The notes: a model not told the origin generated them from the letters alone. A stretch of DNA of 6,037 nt from Methylomonas sp. (GCA_026988195.1 JALSLS010000478.1:1-6037), one strand, 5' to 3'; numbered from the stretch's first letter, positions 1-5,069 are shown. A program made the numbers and translations.

Positions 1-34
1 TTATCCTACGCGCTCCCAGAAGTTAGTGGGAAGT

Positions 35-124
35 GGAGAGGTGACTGAGTGGCCGAAAGTACCGGTTTTGAAAACCGGCGACGGGTTAAACCGTCCCAGG
101 GTTCGAATCCCTGCCTCTCCGCCA
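35..124 (+). tRNA. tRNA-Ser (anticodon UGA)
   Basis: A complete class II tRNA of 90 nt with encoded CCA. The acceptor stem pairs GGAGAGG (35-41) with CCTCTCC (114-120), followed by discriminator G121 and CCA 122-124. The anticodon stem CCGGT/ACCGG (62-66 and 74-78) encloses the loop TTTGAAA, which puts the anticodon TGA at 69-71 and makes this a serine UCA/UCN reader. A long variable arm (about 80-96, with its own small hairpin) is diagnostic of tRNA-Ser. The T arm holds GGTTCGAATCC. The promoter is not visible in the 34 bases upstream, so the gene is transcribed from outside the window. tRNA-Ser 3' ends are frequent integration sites for islands, but I found no second copy of this 3' end here. 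Confidence 0.97.
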
Positions 125-130
125 TACATT

Positions 131-163
131 AGCCCTAAGTAATTGTTACTTGGGGCTTTTTAT
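131..163 (+). terminator. Intrinsic terminator of tRNA-Ser
   Basis: The 12-bp stem AGCCCTAAGTAA / TTACTTGGGGCT (131-142 with 146-157, one G-U pair) closes a 3-nt loop and runs directly into TTTTTATT. It begins six bases after the CCA end, so it terminates the tRNA transcript. It also insulates the tRNA from the minus-strand genes to the right. Confidence 0.9.
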
Positions 164-242
164 TGTCCTTACATTGTCGCGCCCAACATTAAAACCAACA
201 TTGATATTTTGAGTAACTATTATTTAATGGTTGTTTAGGCAC
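164..242. other. Non-coding spacer between the tRNA and the minus-strand operon
   Basis: No gene or promoter is evident in this stretch between two opposing terminators. It contains the short direct repeat CCAACATT at 183-190 and 195-202 (12-bp period). If an island boundary lies near the tRNA, this is where it would fall, but no matching repeat of the tRNA 3' end is present elsewhere in the window. Confidence 0.4.
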
Positions 243-270
243 AAAAAAGCCCCGATATTAACGAGGCTTA
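242..270 (-). terminator. Intrinsic terminator of the recombinase operon
   Basis: Read on the minus strand, AAGCCTCG and CGGGGCTT form an 8-bp stem (one G-U pair) around a 7-nt AT loop. The 3' arm runs into a U-run (plus-strand AAAAAA at 243-248). It lies about 25 bases after the stop of the 32-aa ORF and so ends the transcript carrying the recombinase and the small ORF. It faces the tRNA terminator, so the two transcription units converge on this spacer. Confidence 0.88.
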
Positions 271-294
271 GTCTATTCTGATTTGTGTTTGTGA

Positions 295-393
295 CTAATC
301 AGGTTGTGATTGTTTCTCATTCTCCTGTTTCAAGTCCTTTTCAAGCTTTCGCAATACTTCCATGATCTTGTTAGCCAGTTGATTAATATCCAT
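295..393 (-). CDS. 32-aa small protein coupled to the recombinase gene
   Basis: A small ORF running from ATG at 393 to TAG at 295. It starts MDINQLANKI and is mostly charged and helical (EVLRKLEKDLKQENEK), predicted as one amphipathic helix or short coiled coil with no membrane segment. The case for reality is positional. The recombinase stop TAA is followed by just CA and then this ATG, and the strong Shine-Dalgarno AGAGGTGG lies in the last recombinase codons 7 bases upstream. This is a classic reinitiation layout, and the minus-strand terminator follows soon after its stop. I do not recognise a family. It could be a small partner or modulator of the recombinase, or a truncated remnant of a longer gene. 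The same 16-bp stop/start junction recurs between the two antitoxin genes at 5376-5391. Confidence 0.55.
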   Translation of the reverse strand: MDINQLANKIMEVLRKLEKDLKQENEKQSQPD

Positions 394-406
394 TGTTAAG
401 CCACCT
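391..406. repeat. 16-bp stop/start junction, copy 1
   Basis: Identical to the junction at 5376-5391. Here it ends the recombinase (EVA stop) and starts the 32-aa ORF. Identity stops abruptly on both sides. Confidence 0.8.
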
Positions 407-959
407 CTTTAAGTACGTTGTAAACACTGGCAACCGACACGCCTAATTCTTTGGCTATCTTTGGCTTGCTCATGCCTGATTTAAGTAATTCTAACATTTC
501 CGCTTTCTTTGCTTGCGCTGTTGGTTTGCGTCCCTTGTAAACGCCTTTTTCCTTTGCTTTGGCTATTCCTTCCAGTTGCCTTTCTTTTCTGATATTGGTT
601 TCAAATTCGGCAAAGGTGGCAAGCATTCCTAAAAAAGCTTTTCCTGTTGGTGTGCGCGTGTCGATACTTTGATCTAGTACCATGAGATTAATACCTGCAC
701 TTTCTAGGTCATGTACGATATTGTGAAGGTCTCGCGCTGATCTGGCTAGGCGGTCAATCTTAGTAATAACTAAGGTGTCACCATCGCGCATGTATTCCAA
801 ACATTCAGCAAGGGCGGTTCTATTCTTTTTTGTAGTTCCGCTTTGCTTCTCTGAAAATATCCTTTCACAACCAGCACCATTAAGGCGGTCTGTTTGTGTT
901 GTGTGATCTTGGTCAAGTGTTGAAACTCTCGCATATCCTACTAATACACCTTTTGACAT
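396..959 (-). CDS. Serine recombinase (resolvase/DNA invertase family)
   Basis: A 187-aa small serine recombinase, full length for the Hin/Gin/Tn3-resolvase group (about 180-200 aa). The catalytic domain opens with GYARVSTLDQD, giving the nucleophile Ser13 with Arg11 in the same motif. The second signature, KIDRLARSARDL, supplies Arg70 and Arg73. The segment around 113-140 (ATFAEFETNIRKERQLEGIA) is the long E-helix of dimer contact. GRKP at 143-146 is the minor-groove arm, and residues about 152-184 (ISK-type HTH, SKPKIAKELGVSVASVYNVL) form the C-terminal DNA-binding domain. Members cut both strands with a 2-bp stagger at dyad sites and resolve or invert DNA. The ATG has AGGAG 8 bases upstream; another ATG five bases upstream of it is out of frame. 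A 32-aa ORF is coupled downstream. Whether this protein resolves multimers or inverts DNA cannot be decided from sequence alone. Confidence 0.95.
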   Translation of the reverse strand: MSKGVLVGYARVSTLDQDHTTQTDRLNGAGCERIFSEKQSGTTKKNRTALAECLEYMRDGDTLVITKIDRLARSARDLHNIVHDLESAGINLMVLDQSIDTRTPTGKAFLGMLATFAEFETNIRKERQLEGIAKAKEKGVYKGRKPTAQAKKAEMLELLKSGMSKPKIAKELGVSVASVYNVLKEVA

Positions 960-1001
960 TTCATTTTCTCCTGTTGTTCTAAATAGCCTTTAGATGTTGC
1001 T

Positions 1002-1030
1002 AGAATAACTTATAAAAATATAAAATACAA
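1002..1030 (-). promoter_or_regulatory. Candidate sigma70 promoter of the recombinase gene
   Basis: On the minus strand, TTGTAT (1030-1025) and TATTCT (1007-1002) are separated by 17 bases, with a 5' leader of about 35 nt to the recombinase ATG. Two bases of the -35 hexamer overlap the left arm of the inverted repeat at 1029-1077. Anything bound to that repeat could therefore compete with RNA polymerase, a common way for recombinases to control themselves. Confidence 0.5.
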
Positions 1031-1077
1031 CCCTAATTAGAAGATAATAGATAGGTTTCAATGTTCTAACTAGGGTT
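1029..1077. repeat. 14-bp inverted repeat upstream of the recombinase
   Basis: AACCCTAATTAGAA (1029-1042) is mirrored by TTCTAACTAGGGTT (1064-1077) with one mismatch in 14 and a 21-bp AT-rich spacer. It sits just upstream of the recombinase promoter. Small serine recombinases often have their recombination or accessory sites next to their own gene, so this may be a res-like subsite or an operator. It does not resemble the 22-bp dyads at 2476 and 3904, which argues that either this or those are the true crossover substrate, but not both. No T-run adjoins the arms, so a terminator is less likely. Confidence 0.6.
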
Positions 1078-1160
1078 TACTCTATTTGCAAGACTCTTTA
1101 GTCAAGCAACAAAGGAGTTCTAGTATTAGTGATCTATAAATTAGCACCTTTTAGAGAAGG

Positions 1161-2183
1161 TTACTCAAAAGGAAAATTATCAAATGAAATAAACTTTTTA
1201 TCTTCCCCGTGAATTTTTATTTTATCTAAAGTTAACATAACTCCATCTACAGTGCCTCTAGCAGTGTATCGCATAGTAGGCTTCAGTTTAAATGGTGTAG
1301 AATATGATGATTCTATTTCAACAGAATTTTCTTTTATCACTTTTACTTTACACCCTGAATTATTATGAGAGTATCCTTTAAACATTTTTTCTAATTTCCT
1401 AGTAACTAAAAAACCCGCAAAATCACATATTGTTTCTTTCTTCATGGTTAATGAGTTTAAAAGCCCACTTGGTTCTAGCAGTTCCTTTTTTTTATTTTTT
1501 ATAGCAAGCCTTTCTTCTTCTTTTTGTTTCTTTTCTTTCTCTATCATTTCAGCTTTACGCTTTTCTTCTTTAGCATCTGCTATTTTTTTCAACTCTTCAG
1601 CTTTCTCATCTGCTATTTCTTGTGATTTTTTTTCATCTGCTTCTTTTTTTAGCCTTGCTTCTTCCACCCCGTTAGAAGCTTGTTTACGAAGGTCGTTAAG
1701 CTCTTTGTCTTCTTTGATAGAATTATATTTATATGTAAGAGTTGATGCCCCTAGATAATCTTTATCAGATAGTTTGTTTTTTATGTCAGAAATAATTGTT
1801 GCTCTATTAGCTTGGAATTCTTCTTTAATTTGATCTTCCACCGCAATAAACGAATAAAATATAAACCCTAGAGCTAGTATAGATTTTAATACCCAGTGAA
1901 GATTTATATTACTTAGGGAAAGAAGCAAGTTATGTATAGGGGGTAAAAATAGTAAGCCTGTAATCAGTATTGCTATTCCTCCAATCAAGGAGAAACTCAT
2001 AAAACCCAAAGAACTAAGGATCAATAAGAGACCAATAATCCAACTAATCACTGTCGATAATATACTTTTCTTTTCAGTATTAATTGTCCCCACTGGTACA
2101 GAATTACTTTCTTTCTGAGTTGAAGAAAAGTCAGTTTCTTTAGCTAATCCATTATTATCTTGCTTAAACTTTGTTTTTGCCAT
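1161..2183 (-). CDS. Membrane-anchored coiled-coil protein of unknown function
   Basis: I do not recognise a family. The frame stays open upstream to an ATG at 2303, but I start at the ATG at 2183 (MAKTKFKQDN), giving 340 aa. That ATG has AAAGAG 9 bases upstream and a good promoter lies just before it, inside the longer reading, whose own ATG lacks a ribosome site. With this start, a polar N-tail of about 40 residues precedes hydrophobic segments at about 41-61, 63-81 and 97-115 (WIIGLLLILSSLGFM, IGGIAILITGLLFL, ILALGFIFYSFIAV). A long Lys/Glu/Ala-rich coiled coil follows at about 169-236. The C-terminal domain of about 90 residues begins near MKKETICDFAGFLV and has alternating beta-like segments (KVKVIKENSVEIESSY, MRYTARGTVDGVMLTLDKIKI). 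It probably sits in the inner membrane with the coiled coil and C-terminal domain on one side. Only a weak 5-bp hairpin follows the stop. It is strongly AT-rich compared with the recombinase gene. Confidence 0.8.
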   Translation of the reverse strand: MAKTKFKQDNNGLAKETDFSSTQKESNSVPVGTINTEKKSILSTVISWIIGLLLILSSLGFMSFSLIGGIAILITGLLFLPPIHNLLLSLSNINLHWVLKSILALGFIFYSFIAVEDQIKEEFQANRATIISDIKNKLSDKDYLGASTLTYKYNSIKEDKELNDLRKQASNGVEEARLKKEADEKKSQEIADEKAEELKKIADAKEEKRKAEMIEKEKKQKEEERLAIKNKKKELLEPSGLLNSLTMKKETICDFAGFLVTRKLEKMFKGYSHNNSGCKVKVIKENSVEIESSYSTPFKLKPTMRYTARGTVDGVMLTLDKIKIHGEDKKFISFDNFPFE

Positions 2184-2191
2184 ATCAATAT

Positions 2192-2197
2192 TCTCTT
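2192..2197 (-). promoter_or_regulatory. Ribosome binding site deciding the start of the membrane coiled-coil gene
   Basis: AAAGAG on the minus strand lies about 9 bases before the ATG at 2183. Neither of the two upstream in-frame ATGs (2303 and 2261) is preceded by a recognisable Shine-Dalgarno sequence at usable spacing. Confidence 0.5.
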
Positions 2198-2247
2198 TAT
2201 TACTTTTGTCGGTATTTTCAGAATAAATCCTACCATAAAACAGAATA

Positions 2248-2275
2248 ATAATACTATCTGACATTGAACTATCAA
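2248..2275 (-). promoter_or_regulatory. Sigma70-type promoter of the membrane coiled-coil gene
   Basis: TTGATA (2275-2270) and TATTAT (2253-2248) are separated by 16 bases, and each hexamer matches the consensus at 5 of 6 positions. Transcription would start near 2241, leaving a leader of about 57 nt to the ATG at 2183. Since the promoter lies inside the longer possible reading frame, it argues that the 40-codon upstream extension is not translated from this transcript. Confidence 0.6.
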
Positions 2276-2464
2276 AGTAGAAAGTGTTGTTTATATAATC
2301 CATTAAAAACAGAAACTTAACCCTAATAATTGAGTCTTAAAAATACCTACCAGAAACTCATACTTTTAATTTAGTAACAGGTTTTTACTTCAAGTTATTT
2401 TAATTTTTTCTAAAACCAAAAACTACCTATCTGTTATTTTTATTTTGTAAGAGGCACTATGTTT

Positions 2465-2497
2465 AAAAAAAGACATGTATCAAACCAGTTTGACACA
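2465..2497 (-). terminator. Possible intrinsic terminator after the 91-aa gene
   Basis: Read on the minus strand, the dyad folds into a 9-bp stem, TGTGTCAAA with TTTGATACA (one G-U pair), around the loop CTGG. Four bases later comes a run of seven Ts (plus-strand A-run 2465-2471). It starts 5 bases after the TAG of the 91-aa gene, a sensible place to end the two-gene transcript. The stem is GC-poor, so efficiency is uncertain. The same dyad is one of the two related 22-bp sites that bracket the operon, and both roles may apply. Confidence 0.5.
2476..2497. repeat. 22-bp dyad, site 1 (core CA)
   Basis: Arms TGTATCAAAC and GTTTGACACA flank the central dinucleotide CA at 2486-2487, with nine of ten arm positions symmetrical. 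With its 5' flank AT it matches site 2 (3904-3925) at 20 of 23 aligned positions. The three differences are the two core bases and one arm base. The 10+2+10 layout resembles crossover sites of small serine recombinases, whose dimer binds the arms and exchanges strands across two central bases. The arm shares ATCAAA with the Hin half-site as I remember it, which is suggestive only. Confidence 0.65.
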
Positions 2498-2502
2498 CAA
2501 GT

Positions 2503-2778
2503 CTATCCTTCATCAAAAGTGAAATAATCTTCAAGGCATATTGATACAACATTATCATTTTCTAGCCATTGAATAACGTCTTCTTCCCCCACCTTTCCTA
2601 GCACCTTGATAGACTTGGTTTTCTGAAAGTCACCATGGTCAGTAGACTCTTGTAAAACAAAGAAAGTATCATTGGGTGAGCAATATAGTTCTTCTGTTTC
2701 ATATATACCTAGACTCTTGTGTGCAACTTTTGTTGCTGTTTCAGTATCATAGGTTTTATTTCTGAAATATTTTTTCAT
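2503..2778 (-). CDS. Hypothetical 91-aa protein, coupled to the HNH-like gene
   Basis: A small acidic cytoplasmic protein. Its opening, MKKYFRNKTYDTETATKVA, is a type of N-terminus I associate with small uncharacterised proteins of plasmids, phages and integrated elements, but no function comes with it. Residues about 36-65 look beta-rich (DTFFVLQES, SIKVLGK), followed by a helix (EEDVIQWLE) and the tail SICLEDYFTFDEG. No signal peptide, membrane span or catalytic motif is seen. Its ATG overlaps the TGA of the upstream 329-aa gene as ATGA, so translation is coupled. AAGGA at 2788-2792 (9-base spacing) can also load ribosomes directly. The tight coupling suggests that the two products work together, possibly as a complex. 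Confidence 0.75.
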   Translation of the reverse strand: MKKYFRNKTYDTETATKVAHKSLGIYETEELYCSPNDTFFVLQESTDHGDFQKTKSIKVLGKVGEEDVIQWLENDNVVSICLEDYFTFDEG

Positions 2779-3764
2779 TTTTCACTATCCTTAGAAGTAG
2801 GCAAATTAACGGTATAATTTGGTTTGGGGTATTGGGAATTGAAAAAATTTAGAAAAGTGGATTGATCAACTGCTTTATTACGGACTTTCATTAATTTTCT
2901 CTTATTTAATTGCCACTCATACATTGCTTTTACTTCTGGGTAGACAAGATTATATTCATCTATGAAAACCTTTCTTAGCTCTGCCATTGATTCAAGTTGT
3001 TCTATTGAATATTGTTCAAATTCACGTACTTTTTTTATTAACTCTTGATTTTCCGATTCGGCAACATAATCTATAAAATCAGTTCCGCAATATTGGTCGC
3101 AATAATCACCATTACACTGACATGATATTTCAATATCTAGTTTTCTATCTTTAAATGCTTTGATTATTGACTGCTCATCTCTCAAGAATTCGATTTTTTC
3201 TAACTCACCATAAAGAAACTCTAGTCTATTCAAGCCACCGCCTGAGAGAATGAAATTTCTATATCTTTGCTCCCACATTTCTCTTGTTTTGAATGGGAAT
3301 GGATTTCTATTTATAGATGAGTCAAAAGCAACTCGTTTGCCTGTTATAACCTCCATGGCATTCCAACCATTTGATTTTCTCTTATAGAGCGTTGTAGGCT
3401 TTTGCCCTGTTAATTCAGCCCATTGTGCAATAGTAAATTTTCTACCATCATCATGAGTAAGATAAATATTATTACTTTTGTTTGAGTTTTGAACATGTTT
3501 GTCTACCCAGCGTACTTTCCCTTCTGCATATTCAGGATCTGTATTGTCCAACCGATCAAGCGTATAGTTTTTATTTTTTCTTGATCCTAGGATCTTCAAA
3601 AAACTAGAAAAATCTTGAAACGGTTGAGAAATTATTGCTCCTTTCTTAGCACGCTTATTCATATTAGCCCACGAGCTATAGCTTAATTGATATTTCTCTC
3701 TTAACTCTTTAGGGGTAAGGCTTTTAATATCTTCTTCAATTTGTGTTTTTTCAATATTGTTCAT
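2775..3764 (-). CDS. HNH-like/HTH DNA-binding protein with a C-terminal Cys cluster
   Basis: A 329-aa cytoplasmic protein. Residues about 28-98 follow the plan of phage and mobile-element HNH-type proteins: SSWANMNKRAKKGA, then FQDFSSFLKILG, then the signature YTLDRLDN, and WVDKHVQNSNKSNN. Usual members read (S/T)IDRIDN...NCRW...Q..N. The Cys residues that normally bind metal in the first part are absent here, and the strand carries DRLDN rather than the DH of active HNH enzymes, so nuclease activity is doubtful. Residues about 100-142 (GRKFTIAQWAELTGQKPTTLYKRKSNGW) form an HTH segment of the sort paired with such domains. The C-terminal half, about 155-329, is unfamiliar. It contains C215, C217, C222 and C226 in 12 residues, a possible zinc site, and then helices rich in Lys and Glu. 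AAGGA lies 6 bases before the ATG. The gene overlaps the 91-aa gene by ATGA, and the pair is bracketed by the 22-bp dyads. Confidence 0.8.
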   Translation of the reverse strand: MNNIEKTQIEEDIKSLTPKELREKYQLSYSSWANMNKRAKKGAIISQPFQDFSSFLKILGSRKNKNYTLDRLDNTDPEYAEGKVRWVDKHVQNSNKSNNIYLTHDDGRKFTIAQWAELTGQKPTTLYKRKSNGWNAMEVITGKRVAFDSSINRNPFPFKTREMWEQRYRNFILSGGGLNRLEFLYGELEKIEFLRDEQSIIKAFKDRKLDIEISCQCNGDYCDQYCGTDFIDYVAESENQELIKKVREFEQYSIEQLESMAELRKVFIDEYNLVYPEVKAMYEWQLNKRKLMKVRNKAVDQSTFLNFFNSQYPKPNYTVNLPTSKDSEK

Positions 3765-3817
3765 TGTTTTTCCTTAGTGGAATTAGTAACTGGAATGCCA
3801 TAGTTAGGAAATGGAAA

Positions 3818-3883
3818 TCCACAAACAACTAATAACTTAATTAAGTTTAAAATCATACGCTTAGGTCGTTAGCCGTTTGTGGA
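3818..3883. promoter_or_regulatory. Nested dyads in the leader of the HNH-like operon
   Basis: The perfect 9-bp inverted arms TCCACAAAC (3818-3826) and GTTTGTGGA (3875-3883) enclose the perfect 14-bp palindrome AACTTAATTAAGTT (3834-3847). This lies 55-120 bases upstream of the 329-aa gene's ATG and has no coding content. It is the likely control region of that operon and may bind the AlpA-type regulator encoded just upstream. The nearest -10-like hexamer is TATGAT on the minus strand (3858-3853), with no good -35. This fits an activator-dependent promoter or read-through from the AlpA gene. The role is inferred from position and symmetry. Confidence 0.45.
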
Positions 3884-3903
3884 ACTGGGGTACTAATGAT
3901 TTA

Positions 3904-3925
3904 TGTATCAAACTGGTTTGAAACA
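3904..3925. repeat. 22-bp dyad, site 2 (core TG)
   Basis: Arms TGTATCAAAC and GTTTGAAACA flank the central dinucleotide TG at 3914-3915. The outer arm bases match site 1, but the core is the reverse complement of site 1's CA, so by the core alone the two sites are inverted with respect to each other, 1,428 bp apart. It sits one base after the stop of the AlpA-type gene. On the minus strand it is not followed by a T-run and has a T-T mismatch in the stem, so unlike site 1 it makes a poor terminator. Confidence 0.65.
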
Positions 3926-3926
3926 G

Positions 3927-4133
3927 TTATTTATCAGCATCAGGAATTCCATTTTGTGAAAGTTCTTTGATATAGGAGGCTTGCCAAACAGAGATTCTAG
4001 CTCCATGTTTTATTGGCTTCTTAATACGTCCATTTTTAACATAAAGCCAGTACGTACTTATTGCTATGCTTAGATATTTTGAAGCTTGTTTGGCACGAAT
4101 GTTCCCGCTTATTTCTATATGATTATTTGCCAT
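3927..4133 (-). CDS. AlpA-type small HTH transcriptional regulator
   Basis: A 68-aa winged-HTH protein of the AlpA/excisionase-like MerR superfamily, the kind that controls integrase or accessory genes in prophages and islands. Residues about 11-34 (IRAKQASKYLSIAISTYWLYVKNG) form the helix-turn-helix. IKKPIKHGARISVW (37-50) is the wing with the Pro, Gly and Trp spacing typical of AlpA, and ASYIKEL is the closing helix. The frame could open three codons earlier at GTG (4142), but that GTG is part of the Shine-Dalgarno AGGTGG sitting 5 bases before the ATG at 4133, so I choose the ATG. Targets may be the nested dyads at 3818-3883 or its own promoter. No tyrosine integrase, the usual partner, is in view. 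Confidence 0.85.
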   Translation of the reverse strand: MANNHIEISGNIRAKQASKYLSIAISTYWLYVKNGRIKKPIKHGARISVWQASYIKELSQNGIPDADK

Positions 4134-4187
4134 TTTTTCCACCTAGACTTGATTAGATGGGTACAGTGTGAGGTAGACTTATAAGAA

Positions 4188-4216
4188 GATAAATCTGGTA
4201 AAATGGTATTTTTCAA
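4188..4216 (-). promoter_or_regulatory. Possible promoter of the AlpA-type gene
   Basis: On the minus strand, TTGAAA (4216-4211) is followed after 17 bases by TTTATC (4193-4188), a fair -35 with a weak -10. The leader to the ATG at 4133 would be about 50 nt. The hexamer pair ATGGTA / TACCAT (4203-4208 and 4230-4235) straddles the -35 and could be a small operator. Confidence 0.3.
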
Positions 4217-4277
4217 AAAAAATTATGCTTACCATATTGATAGTTATTATAAACAAGGTATTAGTTAATAGAGGTAT

Positions 4278-4967
4278 TTATTTTTTATTTCTTGTACCTT
4301 TTTTAAATTTGATTAATTCAGGTTCTTTTAAATTTACTTCTGTAAAAAATTTATTAATTGTATCGGTTCCTTTATGCTCACCAATCGCCTCCCTCCAAAC
4401 ATCTTTTCTACTTAAACTTACAGATTTAAAGTCGATACTATTTGTATTTTTCTCCATCCATTCTTTTAATGCTTCCAATCTTTTTTCAAAAATACCAGCA
4501 GGTCTAGTTCTTTTTTTTACTACACTTTTACCAGATATAAACCGATCAAGCTCTATTTTTGTTATTACAGGTTTTTTTGATGTATGGGATTCTAATATGT
4601 ATTCTTTATCTTCATATATGAAATAGCGCAAGCTAAAATTATCATGTCTAAATAAATTAAAAACATGCTCTTTACTAAGTAAATCGACTGTAATGTAAGA
4701 TGGAAAAGTCACCTGCTCCATTGACGGTTGAACTGGCATTTCCATTCCTTCAGAAAAACCTTCTTCATGAGCATATCGATACTCACGATCTGATAAACGA
4801 CCTATAGCATGTTCAACGCTAATTGATATGTTCAACTCGCCATTTTTGAAAAAATGCTCAATTGACTCAAGGTCAACATTTAATAAGTCAGTAGAATTGG
4901 ATTTCAAATATGCCACTGCATCATGAAGAAGATATATTCTTTCACTATTATCATCGGTAGTTTTCAT
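4278..4967 (-). CDS. Unrecognised 229-aa protein, possibly DNA-binding
   Basis: I cannot name this protein. Its first 50 residues (IYLLHDAVAYL..., then LESIEHFFKNGELNISISVE) follow a layout seen in many hypothetical proteins of phages and integrative elements: an HTH-like start, a helix ending in a (D/N)GEL turn and then a beta strand. The middle is mixed, with ITKIELDRFISGK at about 135-147. The end is basic (KKRTRPAGIFEKRLEALKEWMEK, then SLSRKDVWREAIG and the tail KFKKGTRNKK), which would suit nucleic acid contact. No signal peptide or membrane span is present. The ATG has a modest CAGG/AGG 5 bases upstream and no better start lies nearby. It stands alone between the toxin-antitoxin operon and the AlpA gene and is AT-rich like its left neighbours. 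Being next to AlpA, it may be an element regulatory or replication accessory protein; this is inference only. Confidence 0.7.
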   Translation of the reverse strand: MKTTDDNSERIYLLHDAVAYLKSNSTDLLNVDLESIEHFFKNGELNISISVEHAIGRLSDREYRYAHEEGFSEGMEMPVQPSMEQVTFPSYITVDLLSKEHVFNLFRHDNFSLRYFIYEDKEYILESHTSKKPVITKIELDRFISGKSVVKKRTRPAGIFEKRLEALKEWMEKNTNSIDFKSVSLSRKDVWREAIGEHKGTDTINKFFTEVNLKEPELIKFKKGTRNKK

Positions 4968-4975
4968 TAACCTGT

Positions 4976-4990
4976 TTGATTCCTAATCAA
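4976..4990. repeat. Short inverted repeat before the 229-aa gene
   Basis: TTGATT and AATCAA form a perfect 6-bp dyad with a 3-bp spacer, 9 bases upstream of the start codon of the 229-aa gene. It could be an operator or a leader hairpin near the weak ribosome site. It shares the string GTTTGAT with the arms of the 22-bp dyads, though only as a single half. Confidence 0.35.
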
Positions 4991-5069
4991 TGCTAAGTTA
5001 GCTCTTGTATAAGCTTTCTGACTTTGGTTGTGTGTGTTATTACGCTAATTTTTTCGCTTGCTTATGCTT

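Larger units (their letters stand above)
2184..2502. other. 319-base intergenic region
   Basis: With the corrected start of the membrane coiled-coil gene, this gap holds that gene's promoter (2248-2275) and, at its right end, the first 22-bp dyad and T-run (2465-2497). The middle (about 2300-2460) is AT-rich with short repeats only, such as CAGAAACT at two places around 2310 and 2351. A plus-strand 22-codon ORF (2459-2527) with an AAGAGG ribosome-site-like sequence is present but is not convincing as a gene. Confidence 0.5.

Noticed and set aside
183..202. Direct repeat CCAACATT as iteron or attachment repeat
   Set aside because: Only two 8-bp copies are present and there is no replication gene or matching tRNA sequence.
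1083..1175. Small hairpins (ACCTT/AAGGT next to the stop at 1161, GACT/AGTC near 1092) as a terminator of the membrane protein gene
   Set aside because: The stems are 4-5 bp without a following T-run, so they are too weak to call.
1444..1758. Plus-strand 104-codon open frame rich in Ser and Phe
   Set aside because: It is the antisense shadow of the Lys/Glu-rich coiled coil of the membrane protein, and its composition reflects only that.
2459..2527. Plus-strand 22-codon ORF (MFKKRHVSNQ...) with AAGAGG just upstream
   Set aside because: It is short, overlaps the dyad and the 3' end of the 91-aa gene, and would be the only plus-strand protein gene here; chance is the simplest explanation.
4225..4626. 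Plus-strand 133-codon open frame, hydrophobic
   Set aside because: It is the antisense of the AT-rich 229-aa gene, with no ribosome site and no recognisable domain.
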